From contig JBQTJN010000062.1 in the NCBI GenBank assembly GCA_052387095.1, forward strand, positions 1 to 30,254: a DNA stretch of 30,254 bases. Reading direction: 5' to 3'. The position numbers and the translations under genes are program-made. Of the stretch, positions 22,791 through 30,254 are shown one piece after another (the first letter of the stretch is position 1; every line of letters begins with the position of its first letter). The stretch is from JBQTJN01 sp052387095 (GTDB lineage Bacteria > Pseudomonadota > Alphaproteobacteria > Micavibrionales > Micavibrionaceae). The notes beneath the pieces were generated by a model. The model was given only the letters and a program-made list of their open reading frames with translations, had not been told where the DNA came from and ran no database searches.

Positions 22791-24209
22791 ATGCTCACGC
22801 TTGCTCTCGTCGGCCGCCCGAATGTCGGAAAATCAACCCTGTTCAACCGCCTTGCCGGGAAACGCCTCGCTATCGTCAATGACCGGCCCGGCGTCACGCG
22901 CGACTGGCGCGAAGCCGAAGGTCATTTGTTCGACCGTTCGTTCCGCATTCTCGACACGGCCGGCCTTGAGGAAAGCTTCGATGAATCGATTCAGGCCCGC
23001 ATGCGCCAGCAAACCGAGAGCGCACTGAAGCAGGCTAGCGCCATCCTGTTCATCGTTGATGGCCGCGCCGGCATCACGCCTATGGACAAACATTTCGCGG
23101 ATTTCCTGCGCAAGCAGAAAATTCCCGTTATCCTCGCCGTTAATAAATGCGAGCACGAAACCGCCGCCGTAAACGGTATTGCCGAAGCGTGGAAGCTCAG
23201 TCTGGGTGAGCCCATCGTCCTTTCTGCCGAGCACGGGCTGGGATTTGAAGATCTTTATCATCGCATCGAACCCTTCTTTCCCGAAAAAGAGGAAGAAACG
23301 GGACACGAAAAAACCGAAGATGAAATCGACGATAACATCGACGACATCGAAGGCCGCGAAGATTACGAATTCGCCGATGAAGAAGCGATCGGAGAAAAAC
23401 CCATCAAGATTGCCATTGTCGGGCGCCCGAATGTTGGCAAATCCTCCCTGCTCAATACCATTGTCGGTTCGCACCGCTCGATGACCGGACCTGAAGCGGG
23501 CATCACCCGTGACCCCGTCACCATGCACTGGGATTACAAGGGGCGCGCATTCCGTCTCGTCGATACCGCCGGCATGCGCAAGCAGGCGCGCATTTATGAC
23601 GAGATTGAAAAAATGTCGGTCGATGAATCCTTGCGCGCCATTCGTCTCGCACAGGTCGTTATCCTCGTGCTGGATGCCACGCAGCTTATCGAGAAACAAG
23701 ATCTTCTCATCGCCAGTCACGTTCTGAAAGAAGGCCGCGCCCTCATCATCGCCATCAATAAATGGGATCTTGTTGCAGACCGGAAAAAAACCATCGGGGA
23801 GATCGAATACCGCCTGCGCATTTCCCTTGCGCAGGTGCCGGACATTGCCTATGTGCCGCTTTCGGCCAAGAACAACAAGAATATCGATCGCCTGCTCGAC
23901 ACGGTACTTGAAATTTTTGCACTCTGGAACAAACGTGCACCTACGGCCGGTCTGAACCGCTGGCTCCGCTCCATGGAGAGCCGTAATCCGGCACCATTGG
24001 TCGAAGGCCGCGCCAACCGCCTCAAATACATCACGCAGGTCAAGACACGGCCGCCGACCTTTGCCGTCTGGGTCAGCCGCGCCGCGGAACTGCCACTCAC
24101 CTACCAGCGTTTCCTTATCAATGGCCTGCGCGAAGATTATGAATTGAAAAAAATCCCGCTTAAATTACTGGTCCGGAAAAGCAAAAACCCGTTTAACGAT
24201 GAAGGTTGA
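22791..24209 (+). CDS. der: Ribosome biogenesis GTPase Der (EngA)
   Basis: A 472-residue GTPase with two tandem G domains and a KH-like C-terminus, needed for 50S subunit maturation. G domain one: GRPNVGKST (8-16), DTAGLEE and NKCE as the G4 variant. G domain two: GRPNVGKSS near 210, DTAGMRKQ, and NKWD. The linker between them (about 165-205) is unusually acidic, rich in Glu and Asp. The KH-like domain (about 380-472) ends in a basic tail (LLVRKSKNPFNDEG). It starts 10 bp after bamB, and its TGA overlaps the TTG at 24206 of the following frame. Confidence 0.97.
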   Translation: MLTLALVGRPNVGKSTLFNRLAGKRLAIVNDRPGVTRDWREAEGHLFDRSFRILDTAGLEESFDESIQARMRQQTESALKQASAILFIVDGRAGITPMDKHFADFLRKQKIPVILAVNKCEHETAAVNGIAEAWKLSLGEPIVLSAEHGLGFEDLYHRIEPFFPEKEEETGHEKTEDEIDDNIDDIEGREDYEFADEEAIGEKPIKIAIVGRPNVGKSSLLNTIVGSHRSMTGPEAGITRDPVTMHWDYKGRAFRLVDTAGMRKQARIYDEIEKMSVDESLRAIRLAQVVILVLDATQLIEKQDLLIASHVLKEGRALIIAINKWDLVADRKKTIGEIEYRLRISLAQVPDIAYVPLSAKNNKNIDRLLDTVLEIFALWNKRAPTAGLNRWLRSMESRNPAPLVEGRANRLKYITQVKTRPPTFAVWVSRAAELPLTYQRFLINGLREDYELKKIPLKLLVRKSKNPFNDEG

Positions 24210-24214
24210 ATTTC

Positions 24215-25048
24215 ATGGAAGCATTGACTGATACCGCCACGCTCGAAGCGGGCAATTCCCTCTTCACAATTTGGGGTGTGCGTCTTGTCGGCGCCCTGCT
24301 CATCCTGATCGCTGCCTGGGTGATTGGGCGCTGGCTGGACGGCATGGTCAATGGTTTCAAACGCTTTGATAAAACACTGCTGAATTTCCTCGGCGGCCTT
24401 CTCAAATATTCCATCATGATTATCGCCATCGTCATGGTGCTGGGGCAGTTCGGCATACAAACAGCTTCACTGCTCGCCGTACTCGGTGCCGCCGGTCTGG
24501 CCATTGGCCTCGCTCTGCAGGGAACACTCAGCAATGTTGCCGCCGGGGTCATGCTGCTCATCCTGCGCCCTTTCAGCGTCGGCGATTCCATCGAAACTGA
24601 AACCGTCGCAGGCACAGTCAAAACGCTGGGACTCTTCGGCACAGAAATTGCCACCGCCGATAACGTCTATATTTTTGCGCCCAACAGCAGCATCTGGAAT
24701 AAGGAAATCAGGAATTATTCCCGCAACCGTACGCGCCGCCAGGATCTTGTTTTCCCGATCCACGCGGAGGACAATATCGACAAAGCCGTCAAAACCATTA
24801 ACGCCATCATCGAAGGTGAGGAGCGCATCCTGCACACCGAAAACAAGGAACCGCTGGTTTTTGTCGATACGATCGACCGCAGTCAGACCATGATTGTCGC
24901 TCGCGTCTGGTCATCGAATAGTGATTACTGGCAACTCAAATGGAATCTCAATGAAGCTATCAAGAAAGCGCTCGACAAGGCTGGCATAAACCCGCCGCGC
25001 GCTCAAGGCATAGAGTTGTTTGAGCATAAATCTGCAAAAAAGGAATAA
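24215..25048 (+). CDS. mscS: Small-conductance mechanosensitive channel, MscS family
   Basis: A 277-residue inner-membrane channel, about the length of E. coli MscS (286). It opens under membrane tension to release solutes on hypo-osmotic shock. Three transmembrane helices are seen (about 15-40, 60-80 and 85-110). The third carries the pore motif AGLAIGLALQGTLSNVAAG, followed by RPFSVGDSIE at the start of the cytoplasmic beta domain and an alpha/beta vestibule to the C-terminus. ATG at 24215 is used, with AAGG at nine bases; a TTG at 24206 in the same frame overlaps the der stop. It is probably the last gene of the YfgM-bamB-der operon; a repeat lies just after it. Confidence 0.93.
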   Translation: MEALTDTATLEAGNSLFTIWGVRLVGALLILIAAWVIGRWLDGMVNGFKRFDKTLLNFLGGLLKYSIMIIAIVMVLGQFGIQTASLLAVLGAAGLAIGLALQGTLSNVAAGVMLLILRPFSVGDSIETETVAGTVKTLGLFGTEIATADNVYIFAPNSSIWNKEIRNYSRNRTRRQDLVFPIHAEDNIDKAVKTINAIIEGEERILHTENKEPLVFVDTIDRSQTMIVARVWSSNSDYWQLKWNLNEAIKKALDKAGINPPRAQGIELFEHKSAKKE

Positions 25049-25049
25049 T

Positions 25050-25133
25050 CGTCATTGCGAGGAAGCACAAAGTGCTGACGAAGCAATCCACTTTTAAAAA
25101 GTGTGGATTGCGTCGCTAACGCTCGCAATAACG
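25050..25133. repeat. CGTCATTGCGAG palindromic element, copy 1
   Basis: An 84-bp element bounded by CGTCATTGCGAG and CTCGCAATAACG. Inside are two hairpins: GCAC-aaa-GTGC and a longer one built on CAATCCAC/GTGGATTG with an AT-rich loop. It fills the space between the convergent mscS and SDR genes and may act as a shared 3' end. It is the same family as 27338-27420. Confidence 0.85.
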
Positions 25134-25140
25134 TAAAATA

Positions 25141-25842
25141 TTAAGCTGCAATAATTTCACCATGCTGCACACAATCCGACAGGGCGAGCTTTAAAAAAGC
25201 CGCCGCCACATCTTCAATATTATTTGTTTGGCCCTGAAAGCCGCCGGGAAAGGCTTCCTGCAGCATGGCCGTATCAACAATCCCCGGATTGACCATATTG
25301 ACGCGCAGGTTTGTCTTCGCCGTCTCAGCCGCGTAAACCTGAACAAGCGATTCCAGAGCCGCCTTACTGGAAATATATGTGCCCCAGTAAGCCATCGGCT
25401 GGTGCACCAGCGCGGTTGTTGTAAAAATCGCCCGCCCGCTTGGCGCGGCACGCAACAGCGGGTCCAATGTTTTAATCAGCCGCGCATTGGCCAGCGCATT
25501 CACCTTGAAAACTTTATCCCAATCACGGCCGCCGACATCGCGCACGGGACTTAAGGGCCCAAGCATCCCGGCATTGCCGACAAAAATATCAAGGCGGCCG
25601 AATTTATCGTGCAGCGCCGGGCCTAGATTATCAAGTTCTTCCAATTTCTGCAGATCCTGCGGAATCAGCGTTGCACTCCCGCCCGCCCTGCGGATTTCGT
25701 CATCAAGCTCTTCCAGCGCCCCCTGCGTCCGCGCCAGCAGAATCACATGCGCGCCTTCGGCAGCAAATTTCTTTGCCACCGCCGCGCCGATACCGCGCGA
25801 CGCGCCTGTAATCAGGGCCACCTGTCCTTCAATCAGCCCCAT
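25141..25842 (-). CDS. Short-chain dehydrogenase/reductase
   Basis: A 233-residue Rossmann-fold oxidoreductase. Cofactor motif TGASRGIG (12-19), then GNAG (89-92) and the catalytic Y156-x3-K160. The catalytic Ser expected 13 residues before Tyr is replaced by Thr 143 (TTTALVHQP). An Arg at position 38 (LLART) after the second strand favours NADP. The substrate is unknown. The start ATG shares one base with the purF stop (TGATG), so it is translationally coupled to purF as the last gene of the cvpA-purF-SDR operon. Confidence 0.92.
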   Translation of the reverse strand: MGLIEGQVALITGASRGIGAAVAKKFAAEGAHVILLARTQGALEELDDEIRRAGGSATLIPQDLQKLEELDNLGPALHDKFGRLDIFVGNAGMLGPLSPVRDVGGRDWDKVFKVNALANARLIKTLDPLLRAAPSGRAIFTTTALVHQPMAYWGTYISSKAALESLVQVYAAETAKTNLRVNMVNPGIVDTAMLQEAFPGGFQGQTNNIEDVAAAFLKLALSDCVQHGEIIAA

Positions 25843-27323
25843 CAGAGTTTTTTAGCTTGTTGCCCGGCCAAAACCGGGATAGGGCCGCAGCTGCTGCGTG
25901 TCTGATCGGTCAGCTCGACCGGGTAATCACCGGTAAAACACGCATCACAGAATTGTGGCGCTTCGTTATTGCGTTTCGCCTCGCCGATAGCGCGGTACAA
26001 CCCGTCAATGGAAATATAGGCCAGAGAATCCGCGCGGATGAAATCACAGATCTCGTCCGTTGTCATCGAATGCGCCAGCAGTTCCTCGGAAGACGGCGTA
26101 TCGATACCGTAAAAGCAACTATGCGCCGTCGGCGGCGAGGAAATCCGCATATGAACTTCTTTCGCGCCCGCCGCCCGCACCATTTCGACAATCTTACGGC
26201 TCGTCGTGCCGCGTACGATGGAATCATCGACAAGAATAACTTTCTTGTCCTTCAGGTAAGCGCGGTTGGCGTTGTGTTTCAACTTCACACCGAGATGGCG
26301 GATCTGGTCGCTCGGCTCGATAAAGGTCCGGCCGACATAATGGTTGCGGATGATACCAAGTTCGAATGGCACATCGCTTTCTGCTGCGTACCCAATAGCC
26401 GAAGGAACCCCGCTGTCCGGCACCGGCACGACAAGGTCAGCGCCGAGCACCGGCACTTCACGCGCAAGCTCTACACCAATACGCTTACGCATTTCATAGA
26501 CGGAACGGTTCTCGACAAAGGAATCGGGCCGCGCAAAATAAACATATTCAAAAATGCAGAACCGGTGTGGCGCGCTTTCAAACGGGAAGTGCGACTTGAT
26601 GCCGTCCCTGCCGATCATGATCATCTCACCGGCCTTGATTTCGCGCACGTAATCCGCGCCGATAATATCAAGCGCGCAGCTCTCGGACGCCAGAACATGC
26701 GTATCACCCAACCTGCCCAGAACGAGTGGGCGAATACCGTACGGATCGCGGATACCGATCAGCTGGTCCTGCGTACAGACAACCAGCGAATAGGCGCCGA
26801 CAACCTGTTTCAGCGCATCGATGATTTTATCCTGTACGCTCACGGCCTTCGACACGGCAACCAGGTGTACGATCACTTCCGTATCGCTGCTCGACTGGAA
26901 AATGGAGCCGCGCTGAATCAGGCTGTCGCGCAGCTTATGCGTATTGGTCAGGTTTCCATTATGCGCCAGCGCAAATCCACCAAAGGCAAGATCAGCATAA
27001 ACCGGCTGCACATTGCGCAAATGCGCTTCGCCGGTCGTTGAATAGCGGTTATGGCCGATACCGCAATGACCTTTCAGCTGCTCGATAATACTGGCAGCGC
27101 TGAAGGTATTATCGACAAGGCCAATGGCTTTTTTCTCGAAAAAATGTGTGCCGTCCGAAGTGACAATGCCGCAGGCTTCCTGGCCGCGATGCTGCAACGC
27201 GTGGAGCCCGAGCGCGATCAGCGCCGCCGCGTGCTCATTCCCATACACGCCGAACACGCCGCACTCCTCGTGCAGTTTGTCCTCATCATAGGGCGTTTTT
27301 CCTGTTGAAAGTTTTTTATACAT
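25842..27323 (-). CDS. purF: Amidophosphoribosyltransferase
   Basis: A 493-residue enzyme making phosphoribosylamine from PRPP and glutamine, the first step of purine synthesis. A 20-residue propeptide precedes Cys 21 in EECGVFGVYG; removal leaves that Cys as the N-terminal glutaminase nucleophile. The PRPP motif VILVDDSIVRGTTS is near 360-375. Cysteines in HRFCIFEYV, AHSCFYGID and CDACFTGDYP correspond to the four ligands of the 4Fe-4S cluster of the Bacillus-type enzyme, so this is the oxygen-sensitive, propeptide-processed class. A GAGAGAG ribosome site is followed by ATG at 27323, only 14 bp after a palindromic repeat. cvpA is upstream and the SDR is downstream. Confidence 0.97.
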   Translation of the reverse strand: MYKKLSTGKTPYDEDKLHEECGVFGVYGNEHAAALIALGLHALQHRGQEACGIVTSDGTHFFEKKAIGLVDNTFSAASIIEQLKGHCGIGHNRYSTTGEAHLRNVQPVYADLAFGGFALAHNGNLTNTHKLRDSLIQRGSIFQSSSDTEVIVHLVAVSKAVSVQDKIIDALKQVVGAYSLVVCTQDQLIGIRDPYGIRPLVLGRLGDTHVLASESCALDIIGADYVREIKAGEMIMIGRDGIKSHFPFESAPHRFCIFEYVYFARPDSFVENRSVYEMRKRIGVELAREVPVLGADLVVPVPDSGVPSAIGYAAESDVPFELGIIRNHYVGRTFIEPSDQIRHLGVKLKHNANRAYLKDKKVILVDDSIVRGTTSRKIVEMVRAAGAKEVHMRISSPPTAHSCFYGIDTPSSEELLAHSMTTDEICDFIRADSLAYISIDGLYRAIGEAKRNNEAPQFCDACFTGDYPVELTDQTRSSCGPIPVLAGQQAKKL

Positions 27324-27337
27324 GCTCTCTCAATTAT

Positions 27338-27420
27338 CGTCATTGCGAGGAGATGCGAAGCATCGACGCGGCAATCCAGTTTTAAAAAGGCTGGATTGCT
27401 TCGCTTCGCTCGCAATGACG
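27338..27420. repeat. CGTCATTGCGAG palindromic element, copy 2
   Basis: An 83-bp element with perfect inverted ends CGTCATTGCGAG and CTCGCAATGACG. Internal hairpins GATGC-gaa-GCATC and CAATCCAG/CTGGATTG correspond to those of the 25050-25133 copy, but with different, still pairing, stem bases. It sits within the operon between the cvpA stop (27431) and purF start (27323) and would be transcribed. Confidence 0.88.
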
Positions 27421-27430
27421 GAAAAATAAT

Positions 27431-28171
27431 TCATGGGGTTTTCTCTTCCGCCGGTTCATCCGGGTTTTCAAAAAGCTGGTCGAGGTCCTGGCGGAATTCT
27501 TTGTTGTAACCGTCTTCATTAGCGGGCGTGTCCGTACCTTCCGGCAGCGGCAGCTTCATCAGTTTTTCACGTAAGCTCGGCTCCTCATCTTCTTCTTTCT
27601 CGTTTTCCTTGTTCGCATCTTCAACCTGCTGCGCACTTTCCTCAAGCTTTTCCAGATCTTTCTGCGGGATCAGATCGGCGAGAAAATCTGCGACCTTCTC
27701 GACATAGAAAAAAGTCTTGCTGCCCTCAAACCAGCTTTCCTTCACTTCCTTGTCGAGCACGAGACTGAACGGCAAATACATAAGTCCAAGCAGGAACACA
27801 CCGCGGAGTATGCCGAACACGACGCCGAGCGTCCGGTCGACCGGGCCAAGCCCAAGCGCGCGCGCCGTCTCCGCCAGCGTATGACTGATGATTGATAAAA
27901 TAATCACGACAATAATAAAAATCAGCCCGTAGGACAGCGCATCGGCCAGCAGGCTGTAGGGGATAATATCGAACAGGCGCGCCGGCTCTGCCTCTTCGGT
28001 GACGCCGAACCAGCCGCGCATCAGGGGTTTCAGGAACGGGCCACCGAAATAGGAAGCGGCCAGGCCCCCCAGAACGCCGGCTATCGTAAGGACCTCGCGG
28101 ATCAGGCCGCGCATGAAGGCTATAAGGGCGGAGATAAGGACGATAACGATGACAATAAGGTCGATAATCAT
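27431..28171 (-). CDS. cvpA: CvpA family membrane protein
   Basis: A 246-residue protein: an N-terminal CvpA domain with four transmembrane helices (about 5-25, 30-50, 65-95 and 105-130), containing the family-like FMRGLIREVL and LGPVDRTLGVVFGILRG segments, and a charged C-terminal tail of about 110 residues (EDANKENEKEEDEEPS) that is likely cytoplasmic. CvpA was named for colicin V production in E. coli and is implicated in envelope and bile or osmotic stress tolerance; a molecular function is not established. The start ATG at 28171 fits the family; a GTG at 28186 in frame is possible. The cvpA-purF order is conserved across proteobacteria, and a repeat separates them here. Confidence 0.92.
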   Translation of the reverse strand: MIIDLIVIVIVLISALIAFMRGLIREVLTIAGVLGGLAASYFGGPFLKPLMRGWFGVTEEAEPARLFDIIPYSLLADALSYGLIFIIVVIILSIISHTLAETARALGLGPVDRTLGVVFGILRGVFLLGLMYLPFSLVLDKEVKESWFEGSKTFFYVEKVADFLADLIPQKDLEKLEESAQQVEDANKENEKEEDEEPSLREKLMKLPLPEGTDTPANEDGYNKEFRQDLDQLFENPDEPAEEKTP

Positions 28172-28291
28172 GCCTGAATAAATCACAAAAATGGCGTTCC
28201 TGCCAGATGGAAGGCTTTAGATAAGGCAAGGCCGGGCAAAAGGCAAGATATTACTGAATAAATTAGGTCAGTTTGAAAGCTTTCCTAAACC

Positions 28292-28337
28292 TGTCATCCC
28301 GTGGAATGCCGGAGGTGCACAAACAGCGGGGATGACA
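28292..28337. repeat. Short GTCAT-ended palindromic element
   Basis: A 46-bp element bounded by TGTCATCCCG and CGGGGATGACA, the same end type as 5621-5731 but with a much shorter interior. It occupies the gap between cvpA and the orphan gene that ends at 28377. Confidence 0.55.
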
Positions 28338-28376
28338 TGAAACAGTATAAACTGATCAACAATCATCCATTAAAGC

Positions 28377-28802
28377 TTACATGGCTAGGACAGGGTTATG
28401 CTGCATAGACTCGAAACTGGAAATTTTATAAAATACTTTTTTCAGTTCAAGAAGGGAAGTATATCTTTCCGGGTAAGTCTCCATAAACTCTGAGCAATCT
28501 CTTTCCTCAAATAACTTTTTTAATATTTCGAAAGCTATCGGATCTGCCTCGCCTTTTTCCAGCCTGTCCCCTAGAAGCCGAATATGCCCGGGCGCGGTAT
28601 CATATCCATCTCCGAAAGTGATGGTTTTCAATTCGTAGCGTAATGAATGCGCATCTCCCGCATGCGGAAGACATGCGACCCAAAGTGCATGACTAAATAA
28701 ATCGACATATTTGCCTTCATCCAGACGCAAGCCATAATAATAAACCTCGCTTTCAGAAAAATCTGGATCTTTGGGAGGATTGTGAAATTCTCGCTTGGCC
28801 AT
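28377..28802 (-). CDS. Orphan soluble protein between radA and cvpA
   Basis: A 141-residue protein of mixed charge with no signal peptide or membrane helix. Visible features are a PPKDPDFSES start, a Tyr cluster (VYYYGLRL), a HALWVACLPHAGDAHSL segment and a helical C-terminal half. I recognise no family. AAGGA nine bases before the ATG is a fair ribosome site, and a candidate promoter lies at 28842-28869. The sequence is AT-rich against the adjacent genes, and it interrupts the usual radA-cvpA neighbourhood, which suggests later acquisition. Confidence 0.75.
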   Translation of the reverse strand: MAKREFHNPPKDPDFSESEVYYYGLRLDEGKYVDLFSHALWVACLPHAGDAHSLRYELKTITFGDGYDTAPGHIRLLGDRLEKGEADPIAFEILKKLFEERDCSEFMETYPERYTSLLELKKVFYKISSFESMQHNPVLAM

Positions 28803-28841
28803 AAGAATAATTCCTTAATAATAAAATTGTGGAGGTAGGGA

Positions 28842-28869
28842 GCTTTACACATAATTGACATTATGTCAA
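28842..28869 (-). promoter_or_regulatory. Palindrome and candidate promoter after radA
   Basis: TTGACAT-t-ATGTCAA (28855-28869) is a perfect inverted repeat that overlaps the radA stop codon (28861-28863). On the minus strand its TTGACA (28869-28864), a 16-base spacer and TAAAGC (28847-28842) could make a promoter for the orphan gene. The -35 is consensus and the -10 is weak. The palindrome itself could be an operator. Confidence 0.3.
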
Positions 28870-30246
28870 AAAAATATCTTCCAGCTCATGGGCATGGCTC
28901 AGTTCGGTTAACGCAAAACTCTCGATTTTCAGCATGTCTTTTTTCTTGGCCGCCGGCACGATTCCCTGTTTGAAGCCGAGCTTGGACGCCTCCTTCAGCC
29001 TCACATCCGGCTGCGCCACCTGCCGGATTTCTCCGGCCAGTCCGATCTCACCGAAAAACACCGTGTCGGGCGGCAGCGGTTTATTCTTGAGCGCACTGAT
29101 GAGCGCCGCTGCTACCGCCATATCCGCCGCTGGCTCTGCGATGCGGATTCCGCCGGCGATGTTGAGGAAAATATCATTGCCCGCTAATTGCAGCCCGCAG
29201 CGCGTCTCCAGCACCGCGACAATCATGGCAAGGCGGTTCGGATCCCAGCCCAAAACCGCGCGGCGCGGCGAACCGCCGCCGCCATTCGTCGACACCAGCG
29301 CCTGCACCTCGACTAATAAAGGTCTTGTCCCTTCCAGCGCTGCCAGCACCGCACTGCCCGCGACATTCATAGTGCGCTGCGAGAGCATCATGGCCGACGG
29401 GTTTTCCACCTCGACCAGCCCGCGCTCCGCCATCTCGAACACGCCGATCTCGTCCGTCGGGCCGAAGCGGTTTTTCACCGCGCGTAAAATCCTGAACTGG
29501 TGCGTGCGATCCCCTTCGAAATAAAGCACCGTATCCACCATGTGTTCCAGCACCCGCGGCCCTGCAATCATGCCTTCCTTCGTCACATGGCCGACAAAAA
29601 TCACGACCATGCCGCGCGCTTTCGCCACGCGGATGATTTCCTGCGCGCACCCACGCACCTGCGTCACCGTGCCGGGCGCGGCATCAATCGTGTCGATATA
29701 CATGGTCTGGATGGAATCGATAACCAGCAACGACACGGGCTTCGCCGCCGATTCAACCGACGCCACGATGTCGCGCACATTGGTCGCGGATGCCAGTTCA
29801 ACCTGCGAACCCGAAAGCCCGAGCCGCACTGCGCGCATCCGCACCTGGTCGATGGCCTCTTCGCCCGAAACATAAACGCATGAAACATTTTTATTGCTGA
29901 GAGCACATACGGCCTGCAGCAAAATCGTCGACTTGCCGATACCGGGATCGCCGCCGATCAGCACCGCCGAGCCCGGAACGAAACCGCCGCCCGTTACGCG
30001 ATCGAACTCTTTAATCCCGGTTACATAGCGGGGATAGGCTTTGCCCGCCTCGCCCGCCAGCGGTACGAACTCGATCAGGCGTCCTTTTTTGGAACCACCC
30101 AGCCCCTTCGGTGCCGTGCCCTGCATGATTTCCTGCGTGATCGTGTTCCAGCCCTCGCACGCTTCGCACTTGCCCGACCATTTCGAATGGACGGCGCCGC
30201 AGCCCTGACAGACATAACTGATTCGCGAGAGGGCGCTTTTAACCAT
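28861..30246 (-). CDS. radA: DNA repair protein RadA (Sms)
   Basis: A 461-residue RecA-related helicase that helps process recombination intermediates by driving branch migration. An N-terminal zinc finger (C13, C16, C27 and C30), Walker A GGDPGIGKST (98-107), the RadA-specific KNRFG motif (about 257-261) and a C-terminal Lon-protease-like domain (about 300-461), as in E. coli RadA, are all present. Length and start are standard, so the gene is complete although its upstream region lies outside the window. Confidence 0.96.
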   Translation of the reverse strand: MVKSALSRISYVCQGCGAVHSKWSGKCEACEGWNTITQEIMQGTAPKGLGGSKKGRLIEFVPLAGEAGKAYPRYVTGIKEFDRVTGGGFVPGSAVLIGGDPGIGKSTILLQAVCALSNKNVSCVYVSGEEAIDQVRMRAVRLGLSGSQVELASATNVRDIVASVESAAKPVSLLVIDSIQTMYIDTIDAAPGTVTQVRGCAQEIIRVAKARGMVVIFVGHVTKEGMIAGPRVLEHMVDTVLYFEGDRTHQFRILRAVKNRFGPTDEIGVFEMAERGLVEVENPSAMMLSQRTMNVAGSAVLAALEGTRPLLVEVQALVSTNGGGGSPRRAVLGWDPNRLAMIVAVLETRCGLQLAGNDIFLNIAGGIRIAEPAADMAVAAALISALKNKPLPPDTVFFGEIGLAGEIRQVAQPDVRLKEASKLGFKQGIVPAAKKKDMLKIESFALTELSHAHELEDIFLT

Positions 30247-30254
30247 GGGCCAGT

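Noticed and set aside
23280..23405. Acidic stretch in der that might signal a fusion or frameshift
   Set aside because: It is the linker between the two G domains, in frame; variable acidic linkers are usual in Der.
25857..27041. 394-codon open frame antisense to purF
   Set aside because: Shadow of a strongly conserved gene; translation has no domain and is rich in Arg, His and Asp.

Overview
The window reads as a chromosomal housekeeping segment of an alphaproteobacterium, moderately GC-rich and densely packed. The evidence is the gene content and architecture: a COX15/CtaA heme A synthase, an RNase E whose S1 domain is split by a long acidic/RG insert, an adrenodoxin-type ferredoxin, the TPR/YfgM-like - bamB - der block, a cvpA-purF-SDR operon downstream of radA, and a eukaryote-like homodimeric NADP isocitrate dehydrogenase. 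A deep-branching group such as the Micavibrionales or Rickettsiales relatives would fit the orphan secreted proteins and intergenic palindromes, but I cannot fix the genus. I see no rRNA, tRNA, CRISPR array, transposase or phage gene.

Layout. 1-264: no supported gene. 265-1319 (minus): membrane protein translationally coupled to a 2Fe-2S ferredoxin. 1441-2433 (plus): ctaA, whose start codon lies inside an intergenic inverted repeat. 2423-5437 (minus): a 1004-residue orphan protein with Thr/Pro-rich linkers. 5734-7473 (minus): GT4 glycosyltransferase and an exported helical protein. 7594-8286 (plus): pilin-like protein. 8352-11042 (minus): rne. 11283-15055 (plus): ABC exporter, class III sirtuin (overlapping it) and AMIN/amidase_3 cell-wall amidase. 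15220-15813 (plus): small lipoprotein and a small membrane protein. 15792-18084 (minus): idh followed by an L,D-transpeptidase. 18227-20587: four small, mostly orphan genes in convergent pairs, one of them a CNHCPY-type thioredoxin-fold protein. 20728-25048 (plus): YfgM-like, bamB, der, mscS. 25141-30246 (minus): radA, an orphan, cvpA, purF, SDR.

Functional themes: envelope biogenesis and remodelling (bamB, amidase, L,D-transpeptidase, glycosyltransferase, lipoprotein, mechanosensitive channel), aerobic energy metabolism (heme A, IDH), RNA/ribosome/DNA maintenance (rne, der, radA) and purine synthesis (purF).

The most unusual signal is not a gene but the palindromic repeats. At least five intergenic elements bounded by short inverted ends of GTCAT type occur. 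One supplies the start codon of ctaA. Two others (25050-25133 and 27338-27420) show compensatory base changes in their internal hairpins. A separate pair of 21-bp palindromes sits in tandem inside the signal-peptide-encoding part of bamB, also with compensatory differences. Several genes also carry sigma70-like -10 boxes so close to the start codon that leaderless transcripts are likely.
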